Notes: a model not told the origin generated them from the letters alone. 64,000 bases of DNA from Asterias amurensis (GCF_032118995.1 NC_092649.1:27525927-27589926); one strand, 5' to 3'. Positions 22,306-40,495 are shown, counted from the first letter of the stretch. A program made the numbers and translations.

Positions 22306-23664
22306 AAGATTCAAATAATAAACCACAAGAGAAACTGATTATTTGAAAAATATTAATGGGTTTAAAGGAAATATTTATCGGAGGGGATGGGGACTTGAAT
22401 CTGCTTTCCATAATCATGGAGATTGTCAAATTTGCTCATAATAACATGGAAAGATTGGTTCATTTTCATGGAACTTTCTATGGAATTAGGGGAGTTGGCA
22501 GCTCTGTTCCCACTTAAACTTAAATGTAAAGTGTAACTCTTCCTATTTTGTGTTATCATGAAAAATAAAGCAGAGTTTGACGGGTAGACAGATATATAAA
22601 AACCCCAAGGTATTGGAAGTTGACAAACTAGTTCCCAAGGTAGAGGAGCTCAATCTCAAATCGTGCACTTTATCTGCAGATGTCTGTGCAAATCCCAACA
22701 GTACGCTTTAATACAAGCATTAACACCCTCCTACTCAGATACGACATTCAAAACCTAACGTTTACATCCTGTTTGACACACATGCAGTACCATTTTAGCA
22801 GTGTTGATGATAAGCTGTACTACCACTCAAACCATTCAGGTAGTGTCTATGACATACATTTTGTAGTGTATGGTAACCTCGTAGCCAGGGGCAGATCGAT
22901 CAACCACACACCGCCTGGTATCACTCAATTCAAAGTCATAGAGTGGGATCCTTGATGCACCACTTACACAAATCCTCATAGGATTCTGTACCAGCTGCAC
23001 CACCATTCAAACCATTTTGGGAATCAACTGTGTGCTGTACCATTCAAAACCATTCACTTGAATGGTTTCAAATGGTGTATCAACTTATTTCAAAAAGGCA
23101 CCAATTGTAGGGAGGTTTTAATGCACAACAAACACACTCAATTTGGACATTGGTTCTGATTTTTTCAGGTGAAAATTTCACTCTTCTTGAGAAATTTACC
23201 AGGCATGATCGTACGAAACTTCATTGGAATTTGGAGCCATGTATGCATCAAGACAAATTAAGCTAAACTGGGGATGGTTGTGCCCGAAATGTGCATGTGC
23301 ATACTATTTTTAGCCGCTCTATAGATATCGTGCTTTCTTTCCCTTTTTGAAATAATCCTGGGAGGGGGCGTTATAACAATTATATGGAGTTCGAGCTTTC
23401 TTTCCCTTTTTGAAAAAATCCTTTGTGAGTGAATGTGACACTTCACTTTGTATGAAGCTTTATCTTCCAGTACGCGCTAATCCACCATTTAGATGCTCGA
23501 ACTGGAGGGTGGTTTTAAAAAGCTTAAACCTACTCCCAGTTTTTAAATTGCACTCTGCATATAAATTGCATCAGGCTCCGCATACTGACAGTGCAAAAAT
23601 TACAGGATAACTTTGTGCATGCATGCTGTTTGTCACAAAATAACGTTCTGCTATATATGTTTTT
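22306..23664. other. gene-free stretch upstream of INTS13
   Basis: Contains a short run of repeated CACCATTCAAACCATT-like motifs (22820-23080) and a repeated CTTTCTTTCCCTTTTTGAAA motif near 23332 and 23395. I saw no exon or RNA gene. Confidence 0.5.
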
Positions 23665-25090
23665 GGATAACTTTCCGTATGGTGCCACCACTTTTTCACT
23701 CATTTTTACAAAAAGGGATATCTCATTGAGGTAAATTAGATACTATTACTATATTATTTCATATCGAATGAGAAAGTGGTGGCGCCATACGGAAACTTTT
23801 CCATTGTTTGAGCATAAGTGACCTACTACTAGTATCGTAGGAGGTCCTGTTTTCGAGGTGTCCCTTAAATCGTGGCAAATCTTTTACCTCTCTGTGCGCG
23901 ATGTAAACAGTCCCTAGATACAAATTATGTGGTTTTATTTGCCAAGCAAAGAGTCTCCTCTCCCGTGACCAAAACTTAGAAACAGAAAAGGCTCCACTGG
24001 ATATTTGCACTAGTAAATGCAAAAAGTTTGATATTTTAGGCATTTCTACAAGGTACAAAAATATGTCATAATGTTGAGGCCATATCAAAAATATTTGCAC
24101 ACCAAAAGTTTCATCAAACACTATTTCAATTCAAAATTCATGATGATCAAATCATGTGACTGAATATTTTGCTGAGCATTCTGGGAAAAAAATACAGAGG
24201 CTTAAAGACGCCATGTGCCTTATATCATTTTCTAATATTTTTGGAGATTTTTTTTTTAACCCTCATATCAATATTATTATTAATATTAAAATTTAAACGA
24301 TCAGCTTGTTGATTCAATTATAATTGCTTATATCTGCTTTATTATAAATTTTAAGAGAGAACAAACAGAAAAAAATAAGTAAAAATCAGATTTGAAAGCC
24401 AATGATTATTCACACTTTTTATTAAATTATTTATTTTTGTTATTTTTTGCAAATTACCATGGTAATTTTAAAATTTCATTAAAAAATATTTTTAATAAAA
24501 CGAAGACAACTGCTGGCTATAGAGTCATACACAGAGTCTCAAAGAACACTTGTAGTCACTGTAGATGTTTCTTCCATGTATGGCTTCACCGGGAAACCAT
24601 GCTTTCTTGTTTGCCGTGAAAACAGGAAAAATTCAAAACAAATGGGGCCATTTGAAGTCATCGAAGATCGGTGTGTAGTGTGAACATTTCAATGTCCATC
24701 AAGTTTTAATATATGTTTGCATACTTCATATTAACGAAGGGCATCAGTTGATATAAGGCATCATTATTTTTTCCCCAATTCAAAGAAAAAGGCATAATAG
24801 CGTGAAAACTGGTTAGGGGAGGACACAACAACAAGAAACTTTATTCTCAGCATATGATGAAGTCTGCAAAATACAGACTGTGCATGACGTGAGTAAACTG
24901 CAGAGCATCTGTCACAGGTGGAACTTGCACAGTCTTTCGGTAAATGGGAATCGAAGCTGTTTTGGATTTCGAAAACGTGTGATTTATGAAATCTGAGGGG
25001 CGAATTTATCCCTTTTTGTAAAAATGGGTGAAATTTTTAAAAGGTGGTGGCGCCATACCCATATAGTGCCATCCATACGGATGGTTATCC
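23665..25090. mobile_element. 1.4-kb DNA transposon-like element with terminal inverted repeats
   Basis: The left end begins GGATAACTTTCCGTATGGTG. The right end read inward begins GGATAACCATCCGTATGGAT and rejoins the left arm at GGCGCCACCAC and CATTTTTACAAAAAGGGATA. A second internal GTGGTGGCGCCATACGGAAA (about 23778) makes the left end a hairpin in itself. A 120-codon open frame at 24121-23759 matches nothing I know and overlaps that hairpin. No transposase is visible, so it is probably non-autonomous. Confidence 0.7.
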
Positions 25091-26639
25091 GAATATTTAT
25101 TTATAATCCTGACACTGACAGCATACTGTAACTGTGTACTCTCCTCATCTGTCATAAACCACAGGACATGCAAAACAGAAGGATACTTACGGTTCGTAAA
25201 CTGTCGGCTGACTGACTGCATAGACTGAGAATGGGATACACAATTCACTCCCACACCACACTGACCATGCTGACTGTAGTACTCTCTCCTCATCAACTCT
25301 CTCCTCAACAAATGACGGTAGTACTAGTAGATTAGTTAAGAACCTCCTTCCTTCAGTCGTTTCACAACCAGAAACTCTAGTTGTTGGTGTCTTCACATAC
25401 AATGACGCACCCGAAGGAACCTCCGAGATCTGTTCTTAAAATTCACAAGGAAAAACCAGAATATAATCCCGTGAAAGTTGCCACATTACTCACAGAAAAT
25501 GTACACAAACGAAAACGGGAGCACTGAACGCAAGTTACAAGGGCGCCACCAAGTGTGTAGCTAGAGTCGAATTAAAATGCCGCCCTCTTGTGTCTTCTAA
25601 AACCCAGACATTATTGCCCTTCTTGAGACTTTATTACAAAATGAAATGTTTTGGGCTGATAGTACGTTTTACACCTATTAAAGTACCATGCTCACTTTGA
25701 TTGGTTTAATTTGAAGTATTTAACCCATACACCTCAATTTTATCAAGTTGTTAAACAAAAACAGCAGCTCCATCTTAGGGTAAAAAATGCCCCCCTTTGA
25801 TTTGCGGCCCAAAATACAAATTATACATACAGTAATGCTTATCTGTTACCGTTTCTAACTGCATTCTGTAATGCTTAACGGTAATTCATCCCAATGTGTG
25901 GCCATCTCCGAACTAGTGGCTGCAGCCATAACTAGTATTCTGAGCCGTCATGTGTTCAGTTTGGACCTAGCTCCTTTGTAAAGAAACCCTGATTTAACAG
26001 TCATAGTGGCACCGTGCCGGTGGCCACATACGACCTAAACTTACTGGTGGCTGGAAGGAAAAAGTAGTCTGGCACCAGAAAAATAAAAGAGACCCTCTAC
26101 GAAATAAACCAGGCACAATCTTCAAATTTAAGAATCACCAAGTTTATTTACTCCCCATGGTTTCTTACAATTAATTGATATTTATCTCATAACATACACA
26201 AATACTCTCACAAGTAACCAAAAGTATCATTCTGTAATGAAACTCAACACAGAGACTTCTGATAACATTGTAATTTCCTTCAATTTTATCAGACAGCATA
26301 ATTTACAAGATCTTATTATTCTGAGACGGCTGGAAATACTGATGAAAATCTTTTCTTTAAAACAGAAGCAAAATGATTAAAAACCATAATGTTAATTACA
26401 GGGGTAGATCCAGAGTGGAAATGTTAATAGATCAAGGCAGCCACACGTATAGTATTTTATCAAGTCCTCCTGGGTTTATTGAGATCATCCTGAAGGATTT
26501 AAAACTTGACACTTTTGACGAGTCGTTTCTAAAACAGTCATGGTGCCTTCTCAAAACCTAATCTTGGGCTTGAGCTTCTGCTTGGGCTCTTTCACCAATT
26601 GTGTAGAAGTTGGTATTTTCCAGTGTGCTTCAATGAAGC
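25091..26639. other. upstream region of INTS13 and intergenic DNA
   Basis: Holds the candidate minus-strand donor at 25191/25190 for an INTS13 leader exon. 25500-25600 has GGGCGCCACC and GCCGCCCTCTTG, more CG-rich than the flanks and a possible promoter. The rest is AT-rich with nothing recognised. Confidence 0.35.
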
Positions 26640-26875
26640 CAGCAGCCAACTTCATGAAACCCTGGGATTAATCCTATCTCGAGTCAGGACAAGTAGTTTG
26701 TTCTAAAGGATGGGTTCAATGTAACTAGCCTCACGTCCACAGGTTAAGCCTAAGTCAGGAAGAGTTTGGTGAAATCGACGGTTTGAGCCTTTAGGTTTCA
26801 CAAAGAGATAAGAATAGTCTTTAGTCCTAAGTTAGGACTAATCCTAGCTCATTTTAAATCGACCCCAGGAGCCGA
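26640..26875. mobile_element. diverged MITE with AGTTAGGACT/GAAATCGACGG motifs
   Basis: Shares GGATTAATC, ATCTCGAGT, GGAAGAGTTTGGTGAAATCG and TTAGGACTAATCC with the compact palindromic copy at 30478-30650. Confidence 0.6.
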
Positions 26876-27169
26876 GTTTGGAAAAAGCCCAAAGTTTGGT
26901 AACAACTTTTTATTCACATGCTCGGATCTTTTTCTGTTTTTTCTCTTCCTTTTCTTCCCTGTACACGGAAATCATCAAAACAATGGAACCATCAGACATC
27001 ATAAACATCATGTTTGTTGCATTAACTAGCAAAATGGTCTTTAGACAAGTTTTGTTAGACTTTTTGTTTTTCTGTTGTTTTTTTAATCCAAAATTGATAG
27101 ATGTTCAAGTCAAGTACATAGCAGGTAAGGACACTGTACTCAAAGCTCGTCCTTCTTCGCCCTTCTAAA

Positions 27170-27425
27170 TTTGATGGGACATGAAGCTGAAGTTCCCCTG
27201 CTCGGTGTAATGCAAGTAAAAGAACCCGGTTGCACTTACCCCTGAGAGATGGGGGTTTGCCGAGGTGCTTTTGGCAATGGCTGCTGAACGATCCGCAGCA
27301 CCTTGTAGACACTTCAAGGTGCTACATAGTTATGCATGGGTCGCATAACTCATAAACTTCAAAATCCTGTCTTAAAAGGGTGTATTTTTGCTATAGATTT
27401 ATGGGTGGATATGTGCGCTATACAA
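27170..27425 (+). mobile_element. SINE-like fragment with GCGCTATACAAG tail
   Basis: TGCAAGTAAAAGAACCCGGT is the core also seen at 17400. The segment ends GGATATGTGCGCTATACAAG, the tail shared with the LINE 3' end. A-box sequence is absent, so it is 5'-truncated or of another SINE type. Confidence 0.5.
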
Positions 27426-28734
27426 GATTCCGACATATTTATTTATAACATTTCTTGAGGTCCCATATTTAAAACTTAAAAATGTGTAATTCCCTCGCTG
27501 CCTTGTTGCCAAATAAATCAAAACTATTTAACATTAAGCAAATATATGATAAGCAATAATAGTACACAGAAAGTCAGTTACTTAATTACATTAGGATTAT
27601 GGTGACTAATTGAAGACCGATACAGCATGGGACAAAATTAAAAGGGAGTTTACATGCAGTTTCAAGAAATAAAACTCAAATATTTGTTTGGCCATCAGCT
27701 TGGTTTTGTTGGGTCCCAGGTAATATTTTGCCAATTAGACCACACACATAGTTGCTGAAGCATTTCTACAATGTAAACAGTTTGTTTTTAGTAGTTCACT
27801 TTTAAGTGCATTGCCTAATTATTTTAACATATCTTTTACACTAGTGGAACATAAACTGAATTATAAGTTACGAGTAGCTACACAAATAATAGAGATTTCA
27901 ATACCTACCTGACATAAACATCATGAATGCATATGGCATTAGAAATTTTAAAAACTCAACCAGCGCAGACAGTTTCACTTTTAGTTGTTGGCACGCGCAA
28001 AGTTAATACAGGGCCGTTCTTATCGTTTTACATGGATTTAACATGTTATGTACAAATTGGTAATTCCCATATTGTAAATCATGTCTACTTTATGTAAAAG
28101 GTAAATTACAACTTCTAATTGAATGGTTCTTATCTCTTAAATAAAAAATTTAAATGAAAAAAAAAAAACATCTGCTACTGCCACAGGAACGGAGGTGTCT
28201 TTTTGATAATAAAAACACACACACACATAGCAATAATCTTTTAACAATGATTTTGATAAATGTGCAAATATTTACCTTCAGTTTTCAATCACGACCCGGA
28301 AGTTTGATAGCAGGACCGACACTAAACTCATTCCTGAAAACCTACAACACTGATCTATGCCAACGTATGCTGTCCAGGACAAAACTAAACAGTCAATGGG
28401 GGAGGGAATAAACACAAATCAAATACAACGTTCAAAATGCTACATTTTCTTTTTAGCCGTCAATATTTGTACACTGCTGTGACTGATTTACAATTGGTGA
28501 ACACAAACCATAGTCAGCATGGTTTTAAAATGGAAAAACATTCATTTGAAGATTGAGGCGATATGTTTGATGCACCAATGACCGATACCTTGGATTGTAA
28601 AACCTTGAGCCTCTTCCAATCGCCCGTTCTGGGCTCTTTTTTTGTGGGCAGACTACATGACTGATATGCAGTTGTTGTGAAGGGCTCGGCAGTCCTTGGT
28701 ACATTTGGACGGGCCCCAAGGTAATGACCAAGGG

Positions 28735-28860
28735 GCATGCTGAAGGCACCTTGCAAGGGCATAGAGGCACCTTGCAGGGCAATGGAAGCAACTTGCAGAG
28801 CAAAGAGGCACCTTGCAGGGGCATAGAGGCACCTAGCAGGGGCACTGAGGCCCCCTCAAA
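28735..28860. repeat. minisatellite, GAGGCACCTTGCAGGGGCAT units
   Basis: About five imperfect 20-22-bp units follow TAATGACCAAGGGGCATGC, a motif of family D elements. The array may therefore have expanded inside such an element. Confidence 0.75.
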
Positions 28861-29982
28861 ATGGCCTAAATCTGTGAGCTTAGTCTTGAGAATTCGCTTA
28901 TAAGCAAAGAGAATTTCCTTCAGTCACAAATGGGAAATCTCCAGGGAGAGATTGTGTGAGCCAGAACCAGATTGGAGTCCACATTTGAAAAAGTCACCCT
29001 CTGATAAATTTGTGGCCATGCACTGAGCTATCGCATGTAATTAATTGTACAAGATATGCGATAGCTGTTGAGTTGGGTTCTATCTTGTGTAATCCTGGAG
29101 TTTTCCAGGGAAGAATGCGGTTATCCCATTTACCCCTAGTAACAGGTTGCTTGATTTTGCACTACCTCGTTACCTTACTCCACAGGTGTGATGGCTCGTT
29201 GCATTGATAACCGCTAGTTGGGGTAAGATTGTTTCTATTGGGGTTGGTTTGGAGTCCTAGGTCTCGCTCAATGGTGCAGCAAGCGCAAAGAATTTAAAAT
29301 CATTCACCCTTTAAAGGGTTAAAATTTACAGATTTTGAGTCTGGTTCAATGCAGAGTACAAAAAAGAAAAATCACAGAGTCACAAACAGGGAAAGTCAAA
29401 GGCTTTGCAATTTAGTCCTGTCCTTCTTTCATTTTTTTCATTTTTTTTTTGACAGAAGAATGTCGTCCAGGCAAAAGTTTATATCATGGCAAGAGCTTTA
29501 TCACAACAATTCAAATGGCACATGCATTCTTATTGTCTCGTTTTTTGTTTTGTTTTTCATTTAACCCAAACAACCGAAAAACCCTTCATTTGATGGATTG
29601 AGTGGTTCTAAACACCCGAACGCCCCCCCCCCCTCTCCATCTAAGCATGAGGCCAGGCACCAATACCATTCAAGTACAGACATTTTGGTGTCAAGTCACT
29701 TTTGAGGGGAGCATTTTGTATATTTGGGAAAACTGATTACAGAGTTTGGGTTAAAGATTCTAAAATCATGATATCAACTTAAGTACCTGGACCAATGTGG
29801 CAGACTTCGAAATTTGGAATTCCACACCAGATGTTAGGTCTTTCCATTAAAAAAAAAGCCAAAGCCTCTCCAAGTCCCCGGATGAGTCAATTATACACCA
29901 CCCTAACACCTGTGCAAGAGCCTAGGTGCAAAGGGTGCTCTGCGGAATCTAGAAAGGGGGGGGGGGGTACTTTCTAAGAGCC
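28861..29982. other. gene-free stretch downstream of RAB7
   Basis: Includes an 11-bp perfect-arm hairpin, AGCTATCGCAT (29026-29036) with its inverse at 29056-29066. There are C- and G-homopolymers near 29624 and 29956. The right end is the RAB7 3' UTR; its poly(A) site is not obvious. Confidence 0.5.
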
Positions 29983-35054
<5,072 letters not shown>

Positions 35055-36083
35055 TTTGTTCTTTTTAGAAGAATTCCTTCAACCTGAACGGACAAAAAAG
35101 AAGAGGGTACAGTTAAAATATGTGAGTTTCTGAATGCTGAGTTGTTGAACAAAAGACCTTTGCACACTGCACTGCTGCAGATTCGCCATACAAAACCATT
35201 TTTCTCCATAAACGCATGTTCTTAAAACTATAATCAATGGAAACTAGGTTTTCAGATACAGCTTTCTCGAATGTTGAATCCGACCTAAAATAAAAACATC
35301 CGGTTTAACTCACAACAGACAACCCATTGACCTCCGTATCATTACGTAAACACACAGTGACCAATGAATAGGACAATAAACGGGATGTTAGAGTAACAGG
35401 GTCGCGTTTGCTTTAACCTCTTAAAACCAAAGATGAACCGCAATGGGTTTAACTAGTGCTGTCTGAACGCAAGAGGAACAACTTTCTACAATACAACCAC
35501 CTCGAAAGTTAAACCGGTTCGAGTCTAACTTAGTACGCTGTCTGAACATACCCAGAGTCAACAGGGTGCATGTGTCAACATGTTTGATGAAGCGTTTCCC
35601 TAAACCTTGACATCAGATACACAATGACTTCTGAATGCATTCAACATGAAGTACCTCCACATGACAATACATACAAGCCAGGCAGTCACATGTTAACCTT
35701 GATGCTTTAGAAAGCATATTGTTAAAAGATTCTTTCGTTGAACAAGAATGACAGATTTAAAGAATAATAGTCAGGGCTCTTCCAGAATAAAACAAACAAC
35801 AATTTTAAGACAAACATAAATTGGTTAAAAAGGAGGACATACTACAATGTAAGAGATCAGCGTTCTCCCATTACTGTGGTCTGCTTGTGTAATGCCAGAT
35901 AAAGCACCTGATGACCAGTCAAGATTCACTCTGAGAGATCGAACTGGCTAAATCAGTTTGAAAAGGGTTACCCTATTGAAATGTGGAACATTGAAGAATG
36001 TGATGGACTAGTAAAATGCCAAGCTAACCTGGTCGTCCTAGCCAGTAACTCAAAAAGTTCAGGACAAACCCTGTATAATGCAG
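35055..36083. other. RAB7 5' UTR edge and upstream AT-rich DNA
   Basis: 35055-35083 is leader of the first coding exon, bounded by an acceptor at 35085/35084. The rest shows no exon I can support; the donor that pairs with this acceptor was not identified with confidence. Confidence 0.45.
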
Positions 36084-36249
36084 GCCTGATACTTCATTTC
36101 TGTAAGGGCAAGGCCCTTTGGGAAAAGGTTAAGGACACCACGGCTAAGATGGAATTTTACATTTTGACTAGACTATCTCAAAGGACACCATGTGAATGAA
36201 CCAGGGGCATCAGGGCAAGTGCCTTCATTGCCTCTGTGAAGTATCAGGC
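36084..36249. mobile_element. family D MITE, 166 bp
   Basis: Starts GCCTGATACTTCA and ends TGAAGTATCAGGC, a perfect 13-bp terminal inverted repeat. Inside are GGGCAAGGCCCTTTGG and CAGGGCAAGTGCCTTC. Related diverged copies are at 22084 and possibly 28700. Confidence 0.85.
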
Positions 36250-36399
36250 ATGTAAATGTACATTATACAATACATGTATCATAGTCGCCCTGTGATTATA
36301 CACTTCAATATCAATCAATTTTGTACTGTGAATAAATATCGAAATTTCTCAAACACTTTAAACCAGTCAAATAGACAAAAAGTTGTGTTCAACATGTAA

Positions 36400-36800
36400 G
36401 GCCAAAGTAAAAAAAAATACCAGTTGATCATCCAGATTTTTCTAAATGGCCCCTTAGTATTTAAAATCAAACAGGCCACCTATTCTTCAGTTTGAACCCG
36501 TCGCAAACTTATTTTATAATTTGTTGCATGAGGACCTGTGTTAACACATTAACAGGGTCGGATTACACTAAAAAGGTTTGCTGGTTGCCTACCACTTTTA
36601 TTGTTTTATGAAACAGACTGTTACACGTGTTCGAAAGCATCACGTTAGATTTGGGAAAAGCACCTGGGCCAGTTCTTTTGAAGAGATGGATTTTTTTTAA
36701 TATTTTTTTACAAAAATCACAAAATACAAATTAGTAAAAAAAGATGTGGCCCCCAAACAGGATGCGGGCGGAGACGATCAACTGGTTTTTTAAATTTTAT
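36400..36800 (+). mobile_element. family E dispersed repeat
   Basis: Second copy of the repeat at 16870-17310, same orientation. Shared blocks include CATGAGGACCTGTGTTAACA and GGGCGGAGACGATCAACTGG-like ends. Confidence 0.7.
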
Positions 36801-37149
36801 TTACAGTTTTACTGTAAATAAAACGTGAGTTTCATCACTTTGATAAATAGCAATAGCAACTGCAAAGGGTACTGTCCTCATAACTGCTTCCTGCCATACA
36901 TATTGGTAAGAATTAAATTGAGTACTTTGAACTGCAGTAATGTACGGTTACACAAACAACCAAGTGGGAAAAAGATCACAACTATTAATTACTGTTGTTG
37001 CAGTGTTTGGAGTCAGATCAATGGTAAAGCTAACATAATCTGCACATCAGTGTACATGTGTGTCAAGAACGTAAATGTACAACGTAACATAGCCCTGGCG
37101 GCCTTACACTTTCGTTTTGTACTACAGTGACGTCCTGGACATCAGGGTA

Positions 37150-37726
37150 CATTTCTGGGGCGGAAAATTTTTACAGCTTCATAACTCAAATCTTACCTGC
37201 AAGAAAGCACTAATTTCAACAGATTCACATTCAATGGTAGCATATATTTTTCTGCGGTGGGTTTTGATCGTCATATATTCTTCACAAATCCGTCATTTTC
37301 ATGAATTAATGCAGCTCCCAATGTTAAGGAATTCCCATTTTTGTTCGTACTCTCACAGTCTGCTGTGTGTGCGCAAGACGCACGACGCGCAAATTTTGAA
37401 TTGTGTTGTTAACGCTGTGCAGTCAAGATACAGTGACCAAGAATTTTTCATGCGTCTGAGCTTGCATCATGCGCCTTGCACGCGAATGTCTACGCGTACG
37501 CACGACAACAGACAACACTGTGAGAAAACGATTGAAACAGGAATTTTTTAGCGTTGGAAGCTGCATTATTTCCCGAAAATGATGGATTTGTGAGGAAAAT
37601 ATGAGGACCAAAACCCACCGCAGAAAAATGTATGCCGCCATGGAATGTGAATCTGTTGAAATTAGTGGCTTGTTGCAGGTAAGATTTAAGTTATGAAGCT
37701 GTGAAATTTTTCCGCCCCAGAAAAGG
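37150..37726. mobile_element. 577-bp element with arms over 200 bp (foldback MITE)
   Basis: The left arm starts TTTCTGGGGCGGAAAATTTT. The right end read inward starts TTTCTGGGGCGGAAAAATTT. Both arms proceed through ACAGCTTCATAACT, CAACAGATTCACATTC, TTTTTCTGCGGTGGGTTTTG and CACAAATC to about 37370 and 37510. Open frames on both strands here (37117-37551, 37423-37641) are mirror images of each other and are not genes. About 120 bp of CpG-rich spacer parts the arms. Confidence 0.9.
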
Positions 37727-38744
37727 GCCTCAATAGTTAGGACTCTGTTCCTGTGTACAGAGAAAGAGTCCTATATAGGGCTAAACGTAACATTGATATA
37801 CAGTTGATGTACAATCATGTACAGGTCCCCACAATCATGACAATGGGATGATTCGACCTTGGCATCACTTATGGTACAGTACACTACAGTATACTGTACA
37901 TGTGTTTTTGTGTATCACTATGCATCACTGGTTTTGGGGTTCTATTTTTCCCATCCTGTAGAGTTCAATGTGTATAATAATAATTTCTTATTTGATGTCC
38001 TTTTCTTTGTTAACTTCTACATGTGCAATTCAGTTTTTAACTGCGATACATGTTTTAATAAACCATTTTTGAATTGAATTGAATTGAATAAACAAACTTT
38101 AGTCTGTTTGTTTGTTTGTTTGTGTGTTCAGTGAGGGTTTTTTGGTGGTAGGGAAGGGGGTAGAAGGTTGTTTGTGTCCTCATTTGCATGTATCTGGACA
38201 AAGCTTGATCTAAAAGTAGCTATGAAAAAAAAACAAGTTCAATGTATTACAATGGGGACAATTTTCATGCACACATTTCTGACAACTTTTGTTATGGACA
38301 TTTAGTATTAGGAAAGTTTCAGACTTTAACTGCTCCAGTCACCACGTGCCTCCTTTACATGCTTTAAGCACTAGCTGTGTCAGCAAAATGGTGCATGTAC
38401 TGTTTGCTAATGTACTCAAATCTACACCAATGTACTGGAATGGTGACAGTCAATGTGTTACAATTCTTGGTGCAGCAGCAAACTCAAAATGCCACTTACA
38501 ACATACATGTATGTATACATGTGATGAGGCAAGTTGAGTTATAAAAATCAAACATGTCTGCTACAACAATGTACACATTAGGCCTACTATGGAAAGTTTC
38601 AGTTTTGAAGTGTACATGAATGCTAACTTCATGTACATTCTGCTGATCAGAAACACCAACACTAAGAATTGATTTATTTCAAATTGATTTACTTGACAAG
38701 TTTACATATTTTAAAAGGATAGCCCCATAAATTCTTCCAATCCA

Positions 38745-38885
38745 CTCCATATCCTTGGCCCCAGTACATTTGATATCAAATTCTTTTGCCTTTAAATAAA
38801 AAAGATTGATCTGCAACGATCTGCATCATGAAACTACCGATCAAATGCTTCTGCAGTTGTAGATAGCCCTACGCCTGGATTTGTT
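38745..38885 (-). repeat. inverted counterpart of 45525-45690
   Basis: GATCTGCAACGATCTGCATC, ATGAAACTACCGATCAAATG and GTAGATAGCCCTACGCC recur in reverse complement at 45525-45690 and again in the second tandem block at 52315-52480. It is a dispersed repeat or one end of a larger unit; it immediately precedes the LINE fragment. Confidence 0.75.
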
Positions 38886-38908
38886 CAAAAAAACATCACG
38901 CGTTATTA

Positions 38909-39470
38909 AGCCTGGACGATTATTGCAACAGTCTTCTAATTGGAATCAACCAAAAACTCAAAAGGAGGCTAAATAACGTGCAACGAACAGCTGCCAGACT
39001 CATCACAAAGAAACGCAAGTTCGACTCTATCACCCCGGAACTCATCACACTTCACTGGCTCCCAATCCAACAAAGGATCGACTTCAAGGTCATCGTTCTC
39101 ATGTTCAAGGCCTTACATCAACAAGTCCCTCATTACATCATAGACATTCTGCAAGTTGGTGCTGAACGGAGACTCCTTCGGTCAAACAGCTCCTGTTCAC
39201 CATACTATGTAGTTCCAAGAACAAGTCACATCACTTTTGTCGATAGAGCCTTCTCGGTATATGGACCCAAACTCTGGAATAAACTTCCCAATCACATCAG
39301 GGACACAACATCACTCAACACATTCAAGGCACTTCTGAAAGCCCACTTGTTTCAGGAGGCCTACCATCAATGACTTTTTATTTCTTCTGTGCCTCAGCGC
39401 CTTTGAGCAAACTTTTGATTTAGGCGCTATACAAATTACGTTTGATTGATTGATTGATTGATTGATTAGG
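38909..39470 (+). mobile_element. LINE 3' fragment (CR1/L2/jockey-like), reverse transcriptase C-terminus
   Basis: An open frame ending at 39373 encodes the typical C-terminal region of a non-LTR reverse transcriptase: LDDYCNSLL, VQRTAARLITKKRKFD, ITLHWLPIQQRIDFKV, VPRTSHITF, FSVYGPKLWNKLP. It ends soon after FKALLKAHLF, as such elements do. The 3' tail AGGCGCTATACAAATTACG is followed by a (TTGA)n microsatellite (about 39449-39468). Everything upstream of the last ~155 codons is missing, the usual 5' truncation. The left breakpoint of the tandem duplication (39303) lies inside this frame. Confidence 0.88.
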
Positions 39471-40495
39471 ATGTTGAAAACAACAATGCCGATATGGATG
39501 TTGGTTTTGAAATCATCAAAATATTCTTTTTTTCAAAGACTGTACAATATTCCAGGATACGTTATTTTAAAACCACCTTTGCGTCTTTTCCAAAGAATTT
39601 CTAATAATCTGACAGGTAATTCAAGATTTGTTTGAGCGCAACCCACTTAGGCCTTAACCCATACACTTTGTATCTACGTCTTCACATCTAGACATGATGG
39701 TCTCTCTTTAGGCAGTGCCGTTCTTGAAATGTTTATGTGCTGTGTGAATATATATGACGTCAGCCTAATGTTTCTTAAAGCGCTGCCATTAGAAAGATGT
39801 TAATAAATCCATCACCTCGATCCCATGGTTATTATGCTAACTTTATTATTTACGAACTGAGTGTTGCCGTGGCCACTCGTGAGTGCGAAGCTTTAGGGGA
39901 CATTCCCTTGGCCAGAAATCACCACTTTGTCGGGAAATGTCGGATTATGGTCGGACACACAGAAAATACAGGTCAAACTACTTGCCCTCATCTGGCTTTC
40001 AACTCACTTGGGTTGGTAGTTGGTACCACCACTTACAATCATCACCTCCATTAATACATTTAAAATCCACAAAAGAGGCCATACAAAATTGTTAAAACCT
40101 GTTTCATAATCTTATCCTTGTTTTAGCTACTGGTAAACTTGGTTTTACAGTTTCAGATTCATACTAACCCTGGACGATAGCGAAAATTTTTACTGGCGAT
40201 ATATTGTCCGATACATGACGAATTATCGTGAATTTTTTTTTAAACGGAAACCCCAGGCACGGGCCCCGACTTCTCATGATCAACAGGCAAAGAATCGTGG
40301 ATGTCAGACACTTCGTACCTTAGCCACTTCGTACCCTGGACACTCCGTAACTTCGGGACACTTCGTACCGTAACCAAATTGGTCACTTCGTACTCTTGGT
40401 TGGGTATGAAGTGACCATCAGCTGAGTCACTTTGTACATTTATAAAAATGTGGGCTCCTCAATAAGGTAATGTTCGTTGAGATACAAATTAATTA

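Noticed and set aside
23759-24121. 120-codon minus-strand frame as a transposase
   Set aside because: No DDE-type or other catalytic pattern is visible, and the frame overlaps the element's terminal hairpin.
37117-37551. 144-codon open frame with hydrophobic start
   Set aside because: It lies in one arm of the 577-bp inverted repeat, and the opposite arm gives a mirror frame.
38978-39373. Complete gene for a small protein
   Set aside because: The sequence is the C-terminal end of a LINE reverse transcriptase, in frame with upstream remnants, not an independent gene.
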